A DNA stretch of 64,000 nucleotides from Desulfofundulus kuznetsovii DSM 6115 (GCF_000214705.1 NC_015573.1:2983001-3047000); one strand, 5' to 3'. Positions 54,019 to 63,624 are shown, counted from the first letter of the stretch. Numbers and translations: made by a program. Notes: generated by a model not told the origin, from the sequence alone.

Positions 54019-54603
54019 CTACAGGTTGCTTATTTTTTCCACAGCCTTCTCCAGCATCTCCAGGGTCATGGGCCCGGTGTGTTTGGCCTGGATGATGCCT
54101 TCCCGGTCAATAAAGAAGGTGGTGGGAATGGCCCGCACCAGGTATTCCTGGGCCGTAGTGTTGCGGGTGTCCAGCAAAACCGGGAAGGTGAAGCCGCCGG
54201 CTTTTAAAAAGTCCTTTACATGGGCGGCGGATTTTTCGCTGGCCGTGAGGTTAACCGCCAGCACCTGGATTTCCCGGCCCCTTTTTTCATAGAAACTCTG
54301 GATGGCCGGCATCTCTTCCCGGCAGGGAGGGCACCAGGTAGCCCAGAAATTGAGCACTACCGGCCGGCCCCTGAAGTTGGAAAGGGAAACCTCCTTCCCG
54401 CTGGTGGTGGTCAGGGTGAAATCGGGGGCCCGCTGGCCCACTTCCGTGCCCACAGGAACACCACTCTCCTTGTTGCCGGTTGCGGTGGGCGGTGTACCGT
54501 CCTTCCCCCTTTCCTTGCCGCCCGACCAAACGTAAGCATAAGCGGCGATAAGGCTTACAATTACCACAGAGAGGATGACCACAGAAAACAGCCTCTTATT
54601 CAC
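54019..54603 (-). CDS. Membrane-anchored thioredoxin-like protein (TlpA/ResA type)
   Basis: The 194-residue protein has one N-terminal membrane segment (about residues 6-26) and an extracytoplasmic thioredoxin domain with the redox motif [10 protein letters not shown] near residue 92 and the cis-proline region AIPTTFFID near 160. It should reduce disulfides outside the membrane, for example in cytochrome c maturation. The CcdA gene lies 18 bp upstream on the same strand and would supply electrons. ATG 54603 follows a TTAGGAGG site. Confidence 0.93.
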   Translation of the reverse strand: MNKRLFSVVILSVVIVSLIAAYAYVWSGGKERGKDGTPPTATGNKESGVPVGTEVGQRAPDFTLTTTSGKEVSLSNFRGRPVVLNFWATWCPPCREEMPAIQSFYEKRGREIQVLAVNLTASEKSAAHVKDFLKAGGFTFPVLLDTRNTTAQEYLVRAIPTTFFIDREGIIQAKHTGPMTLEMLEKAVEKISNL

Positions 54604-54621
54604 CTTTAAGCCTCCTAATCA

Positions 54622-55383
54622 TTAAAGAGTAAATGGGAAGTAGCCCGAGAGGCGGGCGAAGGAATTGGTCAGTACCAGCAAGCCCACACCAACCATCAAC
54701 CAGCCGCCCACCCTGGTCACCAGGGGCAAAAGGGAAGCATGGCGGCGCAAAGCCTGTACCATGTGGCCCAAACCCAGGGCGGCTATTAAAAAGGGCAGGG
54801 CCAGCCCCAGGGCGTAGGTTACCAGCAGGTAGGTTCCCTGGATAAGGCTTTCGCTTTGGCCGGCCAGCAGTAAAATCGAAGCGAGAATGGGGCTGACGCA
54901 GGGCACCCAGCCGGCGGAAAAAGCCATGCCCATCACAAGGGAGTTTATCCAGCTGGCCCTTTGGGGTACAAAATGAACCCTCTTTTCTCTCATCAGCCAG
55001 TTAAGGCGCAGCAGGCCCGCCATGTGCAGCCCGAAGAGGATGATCAATACACCGCTGACCTGCCGCAGCAGGTTTTGGTGGCGGAGCAGCAGTTTGCCCA
55101 GGGCGCTGGCGGAAAGACCGAGGGCTACAAAAACCAGGCTGAAACCGGTCACAAACAACAAGGCGTTGGCCAGGAGCAATAAGCGCAGGCGTGCCGTCCC
55201 CGGTGCAGTCAAATCCGTTACCGAAACTCCGGTTAAATACGCCATGTAGGTGGGTATTAAAGGGAGTACGCACGGGGACAGGAACGAAACCAGCCCGGCA
55301 AGAAAGGCCGCCCCCAGGGAAACATTCACTTCCGGCAACAACAATCCCCCTGTTCCAGCATTTGCCTCAACCTCTGGTCGCAC
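54622..55383 (-). CDS. ccdA: CcdA-type thiol:disulfide transporter
   Basis: The protein (253 residues in the longest form) has six transmembrane segments with LSPCVLPLIP near residue 36 and GWVPCVSP near 160, the cysteine pair that carries electrons across the membrane. It passes reducing power from cytoplasmic thioredoxin to the TlpA-like protein downstream. The start is uncertain: GTG 55383 is possible, but TTG codons at about 55,344-55,338 lie directly behind AGGGGGA and fit the family length better. Confidence 0.93.
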   Translation of the reverse strand: MRPEVEANAGTGGLLLPEVNVSLGAAFLAGLVSFLSPCVLPLIPTYMAYLTGVSVTDLTAPGTARLRLLLLANALLFVTGFSLVFVALGLSASALGKLLLRHQNLLRQVSGVLIILFGLHMAGLLRLNWLMREKRVHFVPQRASWINSLVMGMAFSAGWVPCVSPILASILLLAGQSESLIQGTYLLVTYALGLALPFLIAALGLGHMVQALRRHASLLPLVTRVGGWLMVGVGLLVLTNSFARLSGYFPFTL

Positions 55384-55452
55384 CGTAGGGCTTCCAGGGC
55401 AGAGAAATATCTATATATCGCAATTATACGATAGAAATGCCGGGAAGGAAAG

Positions 55453-55476
55453 AAAAAAATCCCGGTTTGACCGGGA
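55453..55476 (-). terminator. Terminator of the S-layer-homology gene
   Basis: TCCCGG and CCGGGA enclose TCAAA on the minus strand and are followed by TTTTTTT. Confidence 0.92.
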
Positions 55477-55493
55477 CAGTAAGCAGGTTCGGG

Positions 55494-57467
55494 TTAAATC
55501 ATCGTGATGCTGTTTATCTCCCCGTCCTTCAGGCGCACCTCCACCTGGTATCCTTCGACATCCTCCAGGGATACCGGTTTGCCGTTGCGGTCCAGGATGG
55601 TGACCTGGGGAGCCAGGGAATAGGTGAAGTAACGGCCGTTGATCTCCAGGGTGACCCGCAGGCGCTCCCGGTTTATACTGGACACCCGGCATCTCACAGT
55701 AAGGTTTTGATCGTCCAGCACCTCTATTTCCGTCACCCTGCCGTCTTCGACCCGGATGCCGACCTGCGAACCGGGAATGATGTCGCTTAAGTTGATCCTG
55801 TCCCCGTCCCGCAAAACCCCGGCGCTTTTGGATACTTCATATTCCAGTTCCAGACCGCCGGAGGTGACAATGGTTATCCACGGCGTGGGGTAAAATTCAA
55901 GGTATTTCAGCGTCCCCTCGAAGTCACCGTCTTCTTCGTCCAGAACCTCAATGGTGATTAGATACCCGCGGCTATCCACCTCGAAGTTTACGTAGTCTCC
56001 CCGGCGCAGCTTGTCCAGGCTTACCAGGCGGCCGTCCTTGATCACTTCCACCCGTTCATCCAGTTCATAGCGCTTTTCTTCATCTCCCACGTAGAGGTAT
56101 ACGGCCTTGCTGTGCACCCGGGAAACCATGCCGCTCTGCCCGGTAAGCACGTCGGAAAGGAGATTAATCTGGAATATGGTCTTGTTCATGACCACAACTT
56201 CCACCCGGTCGCCGCGCTTTAATTCACCGTAGCTCATCCCGCGGATGAAGTTCCTGGTTACCTGCACCCGGGGGCTTACTTCGTACTCCGTTTCTTCACC
56301 CTGCCTTCTGAGGGTGAGGGCATCTCTTTCCACTTCCACCACGGTACCGCTGATTCTTTCCGGAGGGTATACCTCAATTCTGACAATCCGGTCGTTCCCG
56401 TCCAGCCCGATTTCCACGTAGTCATTCTCCACCAGCCCGGAGGCATCGATTTCCTTGCCCGCCCGGATCAAGCGGGCATCATCTTCCACCGGGTAGGTAA
56501 GGCGGTTCCCCTCATTGGTTTCCAGGATGAGGGAGTAACCCCGGCTGCCTTTGGCAAAGGAAACGACCACCCCTTCCACCGTGGTCTTTATAGAAGCGGA
56601 ACCCTCCACTAAAGATGCATAACGGACACGGTACTGTCCATCGGTAATGCACTTCAGGCGGTCGCCGGCCTTCAGGGACCTCAGGGTAGTGGTCCCGGAG
56701 GCTGTGAACACGGACATATCCGCGGGGAAATAGACGGTTTTTTCCCCTTCCAGGTTGCGCAAAACAACCTTCCGTTTATCCACATCTATGGAGGTAATCC
56801 GGCCCACCACCAGGTTCATGGGTGCCGGCGGGGGCACCAGTTTCTGGTCAATCAAGCGGGATAAAGTGGCACATAATTGGGCCCGGGTAACGGGCTCGTC
56901 GGGCGAGAACATGTTGCCGGGCATTCCCCGCATGATATTGTGTTTCACTACGGCTCCCACGTAACCCCGGTATTTCTCTGGAATCTCACTGGTGTCGAAA
57001 AAGGTTACATAGCTGGAATCGGGGGTCAAGCCCAGGGCCAGGCAAACCAGGGCCGCCACTTCCACCCGGCTGGCCAGCCGCCGGTTATCTATCTGCGGCA
57101 GGCCCTGCCGGGTAAGCATACCCTTTTCCACCGCCAGGGCCAGGTGCCCTTTACCCCAGGTCAGCGAAGGGTGAAACTGCAGACCGGAGAGATCCGCCTG
57201 CCCGGCTTTTTCGTTCAACCCCAGGGTATTGAGGATCATCACCACCGCTTCCAGCAGGGTTACATTATTGTTAGGACGAAATTCTCCCCCGGGGTAGCCG
57301 TGCACAATATCGTAAGCGTTCATTTCCAGCATGACCTTTTCCGCCCAGTGACCCCGGATATCTTTAAATGATTCCGCTGCTAAAGCCGCATTTCCAGAAA
57401 ACAGGCCGGAGAGCAAAACCAGCACGGCCGTTAACAGGCATGTTAAGCGCAACCTCATGCGCAACAA
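55494..57467 (-). CDS. S-layer-homology domain protein, cell-surface
   Basis: The 657-residue protein starts with a signal peptide (RLRLTCLLTAVLVLLSGLF, cleavage likely after ALAAE near residue 32). Three SLH domains occupy about residues 32-210 (FKDIRGHWAEKVMLEMN; LALAVEKGMLTRQG; YVGAVVKHNIMRGMPG). They bind secondary cell-wall polymer. The remaining 440 residues are beta-rich repeats with recurring DRVEVVV- and GDRL-like turns, probably a series of small barrel domains. The TTG at 57467 follows GGGGAGGGG; ATG 57458 is an alternative. Function beyond wall attachment is not evident. Confidence 0.9.
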   Translation of the reverse strand: MLRMRLRLTCLLTAVLVLLSGLFSGNAALAAESFKDIRGHWAEKVMLEMNAYDIVHGYPGGEFRPNNNVTLLEAVVMILNTLGLNEKAGQADLSGLQFHPSLTWGKGHLALAVEKGMLTRQGLPQIDNRRLASRVEVAALVCLALGLTPDSSYVTFFDTSEIPEKYRGYVGAVVKHNIMRGMPGNMFSPDEPVTRAQLCATLSRLIDQKLVPPPAPMNLVVGRITSIDVDKRKVVLRNLEGEKTVYFPADMSVFTASGTTTLRSLKAGDRLKCITDGQYRVRYASLVEGSASIKTTVEGVVVSFAKGSRGYSLILETNEGNRLTYPVEDDARLIRAGKEIDASGLVENDYVEIGLDGNDRIVRIEVYPPERISGTVVEVERDALTLRRQGEETEYEVSPRVQVTRNFIRGMSYGELKRGDRVEVVVMNKTIFQINLLSDVLTGQSGMVSRVHSKAVYLYVGDEEKRYELDERVEVIKDGRLVSLDKLRRGDYVNFEVDSRGYLITIEVLDEEDGDFEGTLKYLEFYPTPWITIVTSGGLELEYEVSKSAGVLRDGDRINLSDIIPGSQVGIRVEDGRVTEIEVLDDQNLTVRCRVSSINRERLRVTLEINGRYFTYSLAPQVTILDRNGKPVSLEDVEGYQVEVRLKDGEINSITMI

Positions 57468-57540
57468 TAATACCCCTCCCCTTGGTTCAATTTACTTGTT
57501 TCCCTTCGACGGGGAGGAAGGAAAATCCTGCAAATTTTCT

Positions 57541-57621
57541 ATAAAAGATAGCCCGTCCCGGGCCAATCGATCAGGTGCAGGTAAGGGACTATTTAAACAG
57601 GCACCTTCCCCGGAACGGGCT
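57541..57621 (-). terminator. Long hairpin, likely terminator of the YkuS-like gene
   Basis: AGCCCGTCCCGG (57550-57561) pairs with CCGGAACGGGCT (57610-57621) with one mismatch; AGGTGC/GCACCT forms an inner stem. The minus strand continues ATCTTTTATA. Confidence 0.65.
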
Positions 57622-57642
57622 TTGACTTTACGCAAGGTACGA

Positions 57643-57909
57643 TCAGGCTTTTCTTTCCCCAACCACTTCCCGGATGCGTTGCAGGATTTCTTCCGGGGAC
57701 TTCCCGGCAGCGTTAATTACCGGAGCATAGGTGGTAATGGTCGGGTTGGTGGCCAGGGCCAGGGTCTGCTCTTCCTCCCGGGCATCGATGTCCCCGGTAA
57801 CGACCATGGCGGCCGCACCCAGGGCATTGGAAGGACTGACCACCTCGTACCCCTGGGAAGCCAGAAAATTTCTTACCTCTTCCAGGTTGTCTTGAACGGC
57901 AATTTTCAT
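57643..57909 (-). CDS. YkuS-like (UPF0180) small protein
   Basis: The 88-residue protein has the family's layout: KIAVQDNLEEVRNFLASQGYEVV at the N-terminus, a glycine/alanine stretch, then VVTGDID and INAAGKSPEEILQRIREVV. Bacillus YkuS belongs here; its function is unknown. ATG 57909 follows GAGAGGTAGG. It is a single-gene unit divergent from the zinc-ribbon gene. Confidence 0.78.
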   Translation of the reverse strand: MKIAVQDNLEEVRNFLASQGYEVVSPSNALGAAAMVVTGDIDAREEEQTLALATNPTITTYAPVINAAGKSPEEILQRIREVVGERKA

Positions 57910-58035
57910 TTCAGCACCTACCTCTCTTTTTTTGATATTTTTCCTGATCCACCGGATAGTGTGACCATACTCACAGATTTCTATTGCTCCGAAATATTAT
58001 GATCAATTCAACACCGGAAAAAGGAGGAGTGTCCC

Positions 58036-58599
58036 ATGTCCATCTGGAAGTGTCCCGGACAGGATCGCAGCTTCTGGAAACCTGAAGATATATTCGAGTC
58101 TCCCTGCCCCCACTGCGGCCAGAGCATCGAGTTCTGGAAAGATGATATAACCCTGCGCTGCCCCAATTGCAAGCAGCTGGTGGGTAATCCCCGGTTCGAT
58201 CCCGGTTGTGCCGCCTGGTGCTCCTATGCCAGCAAATGTCTTGGCGAAATGGCAAAGACAATTCAAAGCCAGCCCCAGATCATCCGGAACCGCCTGGAAG
58301 TAGCGCTGCGCAAAAAACTAAGGCCGGAGGATCATGACTTGTTGAACCGGTCCTTGAAAGCAGCCCAAAAGGCAGAAGCAATGGCCCTGGCCGAAAAAGC
58401 AGATCCCCTCATTCCAGTGGCGGCCAGCCTGGTCGGTCCGGCCGCCCGGGCGAAGGGCTGGTCCCGGGAGGAAGTGCTGGCCCTGCTGGGGGAAGCGGGT
58501 ATAGACGACAACACTGCCGGCAGGATCTACCAGTTGATCGAGTCCGGTGATGACGCCGGCAATCCCTATCGCAAGATCATCGACCAGGCCACAGCCTGA
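58036..58599 (+). CDS. Zinc-ribbon protein of unknown function
   Basis: The 187-residue protein has an N-terminal double zinc-ribbon-like segment (CPHCGQSIEFW...CPNCKQLVGN, about residues 24-50), then a cysteine pair in CAAWCSYASKC near 58-68. A helical C-terminal half ends AGNPYRKIIDQ. ATG 58036 follows AAAAAGGAGG. I recognise similar hypothetical proteins in anaerobic Clostridia but no function. The five extra cysteines could bind a second metal. Confidence 0.8.
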   Translation: MSIWKCPGQDRSFWKPEDIFESPCPHCGQSIEFWKDDITLRCPNCKQLVGNPRFDPGCAAWCSYASKCLGEMAKTIQSQPQIIRNRLEVALRKKLRPEDHDLLNRSLKAAQKAEAMALAEKADPLIPVAASLVGPAARAKGWSREEVLALLGEAGIDDNTAGRIYQLIESGDDAGNPYRKIIDQATA

Positions 58600-58690
58600 A
58601 CCAACCTTTAACCTTCATTCCCGGCCCTTTTCCCAAAGGGCCATTTTTGCTTGCCGGGGACTTCTTTCCCTGCTATGCTAAAAGGGACAG

Positions 58691-58997
58691 GTAAATATTC
58701 AGTAAAACCGTTATAACGAGGATGCGGCGCTGTCCGGAGCGAACGACTTGCGAAGCGCCGGTAACAGCACCCGGTGAAGCGAGGCTGCCGGCTCGGCTCT
58801 CGAGGACGCATGATGAACTACCCGGAAGAAGACCTTTTAAGACATATTGTTTCAAGAGGTAACAACGAAGAATGATTAGTGGCGGGCAATCCGCAGAGAG
58901 CCAGAGCCGGCCCGAAGCGAGCCGTGGTGCTGTCGGCGCGGAGCACTGGAGTGAGCGGGGACAGCGCCGCATCCAACCGGGTTCACTGAATATTTAC
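58691..58997. mobile_element. MITE-like element, family 2, intact copy with 8-bp target duplication
   Basis: GTAAATATTCAGT (58691-58703) is perfectly inverted at 58985-58997. AGGGACAG flanks both ends (58683-58690 and 58998-59005). The interior has GGATGCGGCGCTGTCC near the left and GGACAGCGCCGCATCC near the right, making long arms, and a central unique part with a 22-codon frame of doubtful meaning. GTAA ends plus an 8-bp duplication match IS66-family transposition, so it is probably moved in trans. Confidence 0.88.
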
Positions 58998-59026
58998 AGG
59001 GACAGGCTATACCGGGAGGTCCAGGC

Positions 59027-59197
59027 ATGAGGAGCAGGAGCTTTTTGCCCATGATGCTGACCGTAACTGCATCAGTGGGGGTATATTACTTCTGGTCGGT
59101 AGCCCTGGGATTGAATGATAGTGCCGGTATGGCCCTGGGCGTAGGCACGGCCGTGGTTTTATCCGCCCTCTTCGCCCGTTTTAGGGCAAAAAAATGA
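59027..59197 (+). CDS. Small two-helix membrane protein
   Basis: This 56-codon frame starts at ATG 59027 behind CGGGAGG and ends at TGA 59197. It begins MRSRSFLPMMLTVTASVGVYY and has two hydrophobic helices (about residues 7-25 and 33-50) with a basic tail RFRAKK. No family is recognised. It is flanked by two family 2 repeats and could be an older gene exposed between insertions; the ribosome site and hydrophobic pattern make it credible. Confidence 0.55.
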   Translation: MRSRSFLPMMLTVTASVGVYYFWSVALGLNDSAGMALGVGTAVVLSALFARFRAKK

Positions 59198-59200
59198 TGT

Positions 59201-59360
59201 AAATATAGCGCGCGAAGCACTGGAGTGAGCGAGGACCCAGCACTCACCGGGATACTAGCTCTTCCCAAAACCTGATGTGTCAATTAAACCTGAAACACCG
59301 GGAGCAGAGTCATATTCGGGTGAGTGCTGGGCCGCATCCAACCGGGCTCACTGAATACTT
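59201..59360. mobile_element. MITE-like element, family 2, partial copy
   Basis: The right end (GCCGCATCCAACCGGGCTCACTGAATAC, split here as it runs) and the internal hairpin CAGCACTCACC/GGTGAGTGCTG match the copy at 41,473. The left end is reduced to AAATAT, so one arm has been lost. It begins directly after the small membrane protein's stop. Confidence 0.7.
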
Positions 59361-59370
59361 ATAAAATGAT

Positions 59371-59396
59371 AAAAGGAAGGGAACCTGCCCTTCCTT
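59371..59396 (-). terminator. Terminator of the rplM-rpsI operon
   Basis: AAGGAAGGG and CCCTTCCTT enclose CAGGTT and are followed on the minus strand by TTATCATTTTAT. Confidence 0.85.
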
Positions 59397-59442
59397 AATA
59401 ACAATCTTAACTTCGCAAGCCAAACCCTTAGCCGGCAACGCA

Positions 59443-59835
59443 TTAACGCTTGGAGTACTGGGGCGCCCGGCGGGCCTTCTTCAAGCCGTACTTCCTTCTC
59501 TCCTTCATCCGCGGATCCCGGGTGAGGAAACCGGCCTTTTTCAGCACCGGCCGCAGGTTGGGATCGGCTTTGACGAGCGCCCGGGCAATACCGTGCCTTA
59601 CCGCCCCGGCCTGGCCGCTGACACCGCCGCCCCTGACGCGGGCCAGTACATCAAAACGACCTTCCGTGCCCGTCAGTTCCAGGGGCTGCCGCACCAGCAC
59701 CTCCAGGGTCTTGCGTCCTAAATATACTTCCACCGGCCGGTCATTGATGATTATCCGGCCTTCACCGGGAACAAGGTAAACCCGCGCCACGGCATTCTTA
59801 CGCCGCCCGGTACCGTAAAACTTAATAACAGACAT
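59443..59835 (-). CDS. rpsI: 30S ribosomal protein S9
   Basis: The 130-residue protein has [16 protein letters not shown] at the N-terminus, [19 protein letters not shown] near residue 65, and the C-terminal [17 protein letters not shown] tail that reaches the P site tRNA. ATG 59835 follows AAGGAGG. It lies 20 bp after rplM. Confidence 0.98.
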   Translation of the reverse strand: MSVIKFYGTGRRKNAVARVYLVPGEGRIIINDRPVEVYLGRKTLEVLVRQPLELTGTEGRFDVLARVRGGGVSGQAGAVRHGIARALVKADPNLRPVLKKAGFLTRDPRMKERRKYGLKKARRAPQYSKR

Positions 59836-59855
59836 TGCTGACCTCCTTCCCCTCG

Positions 59856-60287
59856 CTACATGGACCAAACTTCAGGTTTCTGGGCCTGGTGGGGATGATT
59901 TTCTCCCCGGTAAACCCGCAATTTTTTGGCCATTCTGGCGCCAAGCCGGTTGTGGGGCAGCATGCCCACAATGGCCTTGCGTACGGCCAGTTCGGGGCGC
60001 CTGGCCAGGAGCTCGTCGTACCCCGTCACCTTTAAGCCGCCGGGATAACCGGAATGGCGGATGTACTTTTTCTTTTTGAGCTTGTTGCCAGTGAGGATTA
60101 CCTTTTCGGCATTAATCACAATAACGTGATCTCCCGTATCCACGTGGGGAGTGAACTGGGGGCGGTGCTTGCCCCGTAAGATGCGGGCGGCCTCGGCGGC
60201 CAGCCTCCCCAGGGGCTTATCCGTGGCATCAAGAATATACCACTTGCGCTGTATTTCACCTGGCTTGGCCATATACGTTTTATTCAT
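59856..60287 (-). CDS. rplM: 50S ribosomal protein L13
   Basis: The 143-residue protein has [20 protein letters not shown] near residue 14, [12 protein letters not shown] near 50, and [16 protein letters not shown] near 115. The ATG at 60287 has a weak ribosome site (CAGGTGAG). In most Firmicutes it follows truA closely; here about 900 bp of repeats lie between them, so it may rely on a promoter inside that insert. Confidence 0.98.
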   Translation of the reverse strand: MNKTYMAKPGEIQRKWYILDATDKPLGRLAAEAARILRGKHRPQFTPHVDTGDHVIVINAEKVILTGNKLKKKKYIRHSGYPGGLKVTGYDELLARRPELAVRKAIVGMLPHNRLGARMAKKLRVYRGENHPHQAQKPEVWSM

Positions 60288-60429
60288 GCCAGCTCACCTG
60301 GTACAGCCGAACATACAGGCGGCCTCCCCCCGACCAGGTTTTCGCTCCTTTCGGCTGGATTTGCCCACTCCTCTTGCGTGGGCAGTACACTGGGGAGACC
60401 CCAATCGTTTACGTCATGCCGGTGTATAA

Positions 60430-60665
60430 GCGTGAACCTCCCCCGGGACAAGACCGGGGGCTTCGTCCCGAAGGTTTCTCATGTCATCGGAATGCTGCCC
60501 GCTTTAGCACGGGTCTTACGCTTTCCTCGTGAGCTACATCCCGGTATTTGCCGGGAGGCCCGGTCCATGGGCGTCTACTACTTTGCCATTCGGCTACGTA
60601 GATACGTGCTTATTTGAAAGCACCAGTATCTTTCATCCTACGGCACAAGGCCGTAGGTTTTCAGA
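60430..60665 (-). mobile_element. Candidate non-autonomous IS200/IS605-type element
   Basis: Two hairpins with short loops bracket the stretch: CCTACGGC/GCCGTAGG (60637-60657) and CCCCCGG/CCGGGGG (60440-60460), the second followed on the minus strand by AGGTTCACG. Subterminal hairpins of this kind form the ends of IS200/IS605 elements. No transposase frame lies between them. The exact ends are not resolved. Confidence 0.45.
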
Positions 60666-60862
60666 GGCGGTTTTTCTATAAATTCCGGACAAGAAATGGC
60701 TCAACGATAAATATTAATCGCCTTTTATGCCCCCAACCCCGGGGCTCATAGGGCCGGGGCAAAATCCACATAGTAGTATTTTAATGCCTCGCTCTGCCAG
60801 TGTCAAGAATGCGATCCAATGAGGCCCGTATCAAAATTCAGTATGTAACTCTGTACTCGCCA

Positions 60863-61069
60863 GCCGTTTTGCACACGCTCGCTCCATTCGCCTCGCAGGC
60901 CAAACTAGCGCTCGACTTCGGGCTCCGGCGGGGTTCCCGGCCCATTCGGCATCCATGCCTCAGGGGCCGGCCTCGGGCATCCATGCCCTCGGCCCCGCCT
61001 CCGCCCTCGGTCTCGCTAAGTTTGGCACCTGCTCGGCTCAAGGTCGCTCGCTTCGTGCAAAACAGCGGC
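60863..61069. repeat. Palindromic dispersed repeat, family 3, copy B
   Basis: CGTTTTGCAC (60866-60874 region) is inverted as GTGCAAAACAGCGG near 61055. The internal order (CTCGCTCCA, GGCCAAACTAG, CGGGCATCCATGCCC, CGCTAAGTTTGG) follows copy A at 30,997. The outermost bases differ from copy A on both arms in a matched way. About 160 bp before it and 120 bp after it hold nothing I can name. Confidence 0.7.
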
Positions 61070-61191
61070 CATTTTATCCGTTGTTGTTGTTAGTGGCGTT
61101 GAAGGGTTATGGGCTCCTATCAAAATTTTACACGGTCATCTAATACGACTCGTCTTGAACGGGTCCGGTGCGCTGCCTGCTGCCTGCTTCT

Positions 61192-61938
61192 TCAGTACTC
61201 CACCCGCTCCAGGCACAAACCTTCGGGCGGCGCGGTGGGACCGGCCCGGGTGCGGTCCCGGGCGGCCAGAATGGCCGGTATATCATCCGGGTCCCGTTTT
61301 CCCAGCCCCACTTCAATCAGCGTACCCACCATGATCCGCACCATATTGTAAAGAAAGCCGTCGCCGCGAAAGGTTAAGTGGACCAGCTCTTTTCCTTCCC
61401 GGCAGACATCCGCAGAAAACAGTGTGCGCACGGTATGCTTTACCGGCGAGCCCGCCGCTTGAAAGGAGGCAAAATCGTGCGTCCCCACCAGCCTTTGGGC
61501 CGCCCTGGCCATGGCCTGCACGTCCAGGGGGCGGGGCACAAAGTGGCTGTACAACCGCCAGAAAGGTGAAGGGATGCGGCTGTTGTAAATGGTGTAGCGG
61601 TAGGTCTTGGCCAGGGCCGAATAGCGGGCGTGGAACTCCGGACCCACCTCCTCCGCCTTCAGGGCGGCGATGTCCCGGGGCAGCATGCCGTTTAAGGCCA
61701 GCACAATGCGCTCCGTGGGAATACTCCACCCGCAGGCGTCAAAATTCACCACCTGACCCCGGGCGTGGACCCCGGCATCGGTGCGCCCGGCACCAATTAC
61801 CCGTATTTCCCTGCCCACCAGGCGCCTCAAGCACTTTTCCAGAACCCCCTGGATGGTCACCAGACCTGTACCCCGCTGCTCCTGGAACCCGTGGTAATTG
61901 GTCCCGTCGTAGGCAATGGTCAGCTTAATGTTCCGCAA
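61192..61938 (-). CDS. truA: tRNA pseudouridine(38-40) synthase
   Basis: The 248-residue enzyme has the N-terminal [16 protein letters not shown], the catalytic-aspartate motif [11 protein letters not shown] near residue 50, and the [17 protein letters not shown] segment near 195. The start is TTG 61938, two bases after the ecfT stop, with GGTGGGGA as ribosome site; a longer frame overlaps ecfT. It ends the ecfA1-ecfA2-ecfT-truA operon. Confidence 0.96.
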   Translation of the reverse strand: MRNIKLTIAYDGTNYHGFQEQRGTGLVTIQGVLEKCLRRLVGREIRVIGAGRTDAGVHARGQVVNFDACGWSIPTERIVLALNGMLPRDIAALKAEEVGPEFHARYSALAKTYRYTIYNSRIPSPFWRLYSHFVPRPLDVQAMARAAQRLVGTHDFASFQAAGSPVKHTVRTLFSADVCREGKELVHLTFRGDGFLYNMVRIMVGTLIEVGLGKRDPDDIPAILAARDRTRAGPTAPPEGLCLERVEY

Positions 61939-61940
61939 GG

Positions 61941-62741
61941 CTATCCCCACCAGCGCAAGGCCAAAATAGCCAGAAGTAACGTCCCCACCCCAGCCAGCAC
62001 GGCGTAGTCCCGCCACTCATAGCGGAGCTGGTGCATGCGGGTGCGGTTTGCCCCAACCCGGTAGCAGCGAATTTCCATGGCCGTAGCCAGTTCCTCCGCC
62101 CGGCGAAATGCTCCGGCAAAAAGGGGCACCAGCAAAGGCACCAGCCCCCGGACGCGCTGGAGCCAACCGCCCCGGGTAAAAACCGCCCCCCGGGACTGCT
62201 GCGCCTTGATAATCTGCTGGGCCTCTTCCAGCAACGTGGGCACAAAGCGCAGGGCAATGGTCATCATCATGGCCAGGTCGAAAGCCGGCACCCCTGCCCG
62301 CTGCAGAGGTTTCAAAAGACTCTCCAGGGCGGCAGTAAGCATCAGGGGAGAAGTGGTCAGGGTTAAAAGCGAGCTGAAAACAATTAACAGGGTTAGGCGC
62401 CACAGGATTTGTCCTCCCAGGACCAGCCCTTCCCTGGTTACATGGAGGGGTCCCAGGGCCAGCAGGGCCTGCCCGGGAGTGAAAAAAAGCTGCAAAATCA
62501 GGGTTAGCGTGAGGATAATCCAAAAGGGGCGCAGGATGCCCACCAGAAGGCGCGGGGACGTGCCGGCAAACCCCAGGGCCAGCAGTGTGCCCAGGGTCAG
62601 GAAGACATACCCCGCCGGTTTGTTGCATACCAGCACGGCCATGATCATCACGGTACAGGCCAGGATTTTGGTCCGGGGATCCAGGCGGTGGACAAAGGAC
62701 CGCCCCGGGATATACTGGCCGAGGGTAATACCGCTTAACAT
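61941..62741 (-). CDS. ecfT: ECF transporter transmembrane subunit EcfT
   Basis: The 266-residue protein has about five membrane segments and the coupling-helix region with the paired short basic motifs typical of EcfT ([13 protein letters not shown] near 180; [15 protein letters not shown] near 215). It joins the two ATPases to interchangeable vitamin-binding S components. No S component is in the window. ATG 62741 has a GGTGGGAAG site. Confidence 0.95.
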   Translation of the reverse strand: MLSGITLGQYIPGRSFVHRLDPRTKILACTVMIMAVLVCNKPAGYVFLTLGTLLALGFAGTSPRLLVGILRPFWIILTLTLILQLFFTPGQALLALGPLHVTREGLVLGGQILWRLTLLIVFSSLLTLTTSPLMLTAALESLLKPLQRAGVPAFDLAMMMTIALRFVPTLLEEAQQIIKAQQSRGAVFTRGGWLQRVRGLVPLLVPLFAGAFRRAEELATAMEIRCYRVGANRTRMHQLRYEWRDYAVLAGVGTLLLAILALRWWG

Positions 62742-62763
62742 ATTTCACTTCCCACCATGAAGC

Positions 62764-63624
62764 TTACTTACTGGAATCCATCTCATGGGGTACCAGTTTT
62801 TTGAGCTCCGTCTCGGCCTCGTCCAGGGTCAGGACGCCGGTACTAACGGGCAGGCCCCTTTGCCGCAAACGGTACATCAGCTCACAGGGCATGGGGACGT
62901 CCAGCCCCACCGCCCGCAGGCCTTCGGGATCGCCGAAAACCTGGCGCGGCGGTCCCTGGCAATATATTTTCCCCCGGTGGAGCACCACCACCCGGTCCGC
63001 ATACCGGGCGGCATCTTCCATGTGGTGGGTGATCACCACCACCGTATGGTCGTGCTGTTGCATTGCCTTGAGGAGCTGCCAGATCTGTTCCCTGCCGGCC
63101 GGGTCCAGGCCGGAAGTCGGCTCATCCAGGATTAATACCCGGGGACGGTAGGCCAGCACGCTGGCCAGGGCCACCCGGCGCCGCTGGCCCTGGCTCAAAG
63201 CAAAGGGTGACAGTGTGCCAAACTGAGCCGGATCCAGCCCCACCATTTCCAGTGCCCGGCGGACCCTGACCTCGATCGTCCCCTCATCCAGGCCCAGATT
63301 GCGGCACCCGAAGGCCACCTCGGCAAAAACATTCTCCTCAAAGAGCTGCTGTTCCGGGTTTTGAAAAAGCAACCCCACCGTGCGCCACAAATCCTGGCGC
63401 ACCAGTTTATCCCGGGTATCCCGGCCGTCGACCAGCACCCGGCCGGCAGTGGGCAAAAGCAGCCCGTTGAAGTGCTGGACCAGGGTGGTTTTGCCCGAAC
63501 CGGTAGCCCCGGCCAGAACGACAAATTCCCCTTCCTCTATACGCAGGGAAACATCCTCCAGGGATGTCAGAGCAAGGGGAGTACCGGGGGCATAAATATG
63601 GGTCAGGTGTTCCACCAGGATCAT
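62764..63624 (-). CDS. ecfA2: ECF transporter ATPase EcfA2
   Basis: The 286-residue ABC ATPase has Walker A GATGSGKTT near residue 40, LLFQNPEQQLFEE for the Q-loop, ALSQGQRRRVALA signature near 143, and Walker B VLILDEPTSGLDP. ATG 63624 overlaps the ecfA1 stop (ATGA), so the two are coupled; a start five codons earlier is possible. A 22-bp gap leads to ecfT. Confidence 0.96.
   Translation of the reverse strand: MILVEHLTHIYAPGTPLALTSLEDVSLRIEEGEFVVLAGATGSGKTTLVQHFNGLLLPTAGRVLVDGRDTRDKLVRQDLWRTVGLLFQNPEQQLFEENVFAEVAFGCRNLGLDEGTIEVRVRRALEMVGLDPAQFGTLSPFALSQGQRRRVALASVLAYRPRVLILDEPTSGLDPAGREQIWQLLKAMQQHDHTVVVITHHMEDAARYADRVVVLHRGKIYCQGPPRQVFGDPEGLRAVGLDVPMPCELMYRLRQRGLPVSTGVLTLDEAETELKKLVPHEMDSSK

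Noticed and set aside
58811-58876. A 21-residue frame inside the family 2 element
   Set aside because: It is too short to judge and lacks a convincing ribosome site; no similar frame is in the other copies.
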